Positions 14,137 through 14,344 of a stretch of 14,344 nucleotides of DNA are shown piece by piece (position 1 is the stretch's first letter; each line of letters starts with the position of its first letter). The notes beneath the pieces are model-generated. The model saw only the letters and a program-made list of their open reading frames with translations. It searched no databases and was not told the DNA's origin. The stretch is from Clostridiales bacterium (lineage in GTDB: Bacteria; Bacillota; Clostridia; Saccharofermentanales; Saccharofermentanaceae): positions 1 to 14,344 of the forward strand of contig DNAE01000224.1 of assembly GCA_003543635.1 (NCBI GenBank). Direction: 5' to 3'. A program made the translations under genes and the position numbers.

Positions 14137-14344
14137 ATGGCAAAGTACAGATGCAAGATTTGCGGAGAAGAATTCGAAGTAGCACCCGGTGCCACAGCTG
14201 AATGTCCTCTTTGTAAAGCAACGGGAGATAATCTCGAACTGATCGAGGCAGATGCTCCCTCTAACCCCTATGCCGGAACCAAGACGGAGGAGAACCTTAA
14301 GGCTGCCTTCGCAGGTGAGTCCCAGGCAAGAAACAAGTATACAT
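14137..14344 (+). CDS. Reverse rubrerythrin (3' end outside window)
   Basis: The first 69 residues are visible and the gene runs off the window. The N-terminus is a short rubredoxin-like iron site with C6-x2-C9 in CKICG and C23-x2-C26 in CPLC. It is followed by NLKAAFAGESQARNKYT, the start of the di-iron four-helix domain with its first ligand glutamate in the GESQAR motif. With rubredoxin first, this is the 'reverse' order known from clostridia, where it reduces hydrogen peroxide and oxygen. GGGAGGAAAG before the ATG gives strong translation. The biased codon use matches a highly expressed oxygen-defence protein. No separate promoter is clear in the 41-base gap after ilvE. Confidence 0.92.
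   Translation, partial: MAKYRCKICGEEFEVAPGATAECPLCKATGDNLELIEADAPSNPYAGTKTEENLKAAFAGESQARNKYT

Noticed and set aside
13067..14221. A 384-codon open frame opposite ilvE
   Set aside because: Same cause: it is in codon register with ilvE, whose biased codons avoid TTA, CTA and TCA. The ilvE motifs settle the strand.
1..14344. CRISPR arrays, insertion sequences, integrases, tRNA or rRNA genes
   Set aside because: No regularly spaced repeats, transposase motifs, terminal repeats or RNA-gene signatures were seen on either strand.

Overview
The window looks like a chromosomal segment of a Gram-positive anaerobe of the class Clostridia. The reasons are MutS2 in place of a MutS/MutL context, a VanR/VanS-type two-component pair, a lipobox lipoprotein, strong AGGAGG ribosome sites, a clostridial-style branched-chain aminotransferase, and a rubrerythrin with its rubredoxin domain at the N-terminus, a form best known from anaerobic clostridia. 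G+C is near one half by eye. I cannot name the genus. I see no phage, insertion sequence, CRISPR, tRNA or rRNA, and no gap between genes exceeds about 160 bases.

Layout. (1) 1-1996: the 3' part of mutS2, then a small P-loop ATPase 13 bases downstream, ended by a hairpin terminator. (2) 2077-4759: a two-component system, an OmpR-type regulator and a six-segment membrane histidine kinase one base apart, with repeated TCTTAAG boxes around a promoter that has a poor -35. (3) 4784-6374: a strong bidirectional terminator separates the kinase from a convergent gene for a large secreted lipoprotein with an acidic linker and a propeller-like C-terminus. (4) 6375-7699: divergent promoters, then an unrecognised 183-residue protein coupled to a LUD-domain protein. 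(5) 7745-9365: an NhaC-family antiporter as its own unit, with promoter and terminator. (6) 9361-12991: a tightly packed run of an ECF-type sigma factor, a membrane-anchored putative anti-sigma factor, a FliB-like cysteine-rich protein, a YgjP-type metallopeptidase and an NAD(P)H-hydrate epimerase. The first four overlap each other by 4, 8 and 8 bases. (7) 13025-14344: ilvE from its own extended -10 promoter, then the start of a reverse rubrerythrin cut by the window end.

How the genes work together. Most units are ordinary housekeeping: DNA maintenance, ion homeostasis, cofactor repair, amino-acid synthesis and oxygen defence. The arrangement most worth attention is region 6. There a stress-type sigma factor and its membrane partner are translationally coupled to a FliB-like cysteine cluster protein and a putative zinc peptidase, with no flagellar gene in sight. 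That grouping suggests, but does not prove, a regulated module. No clearly new defence or mobile system is visible.
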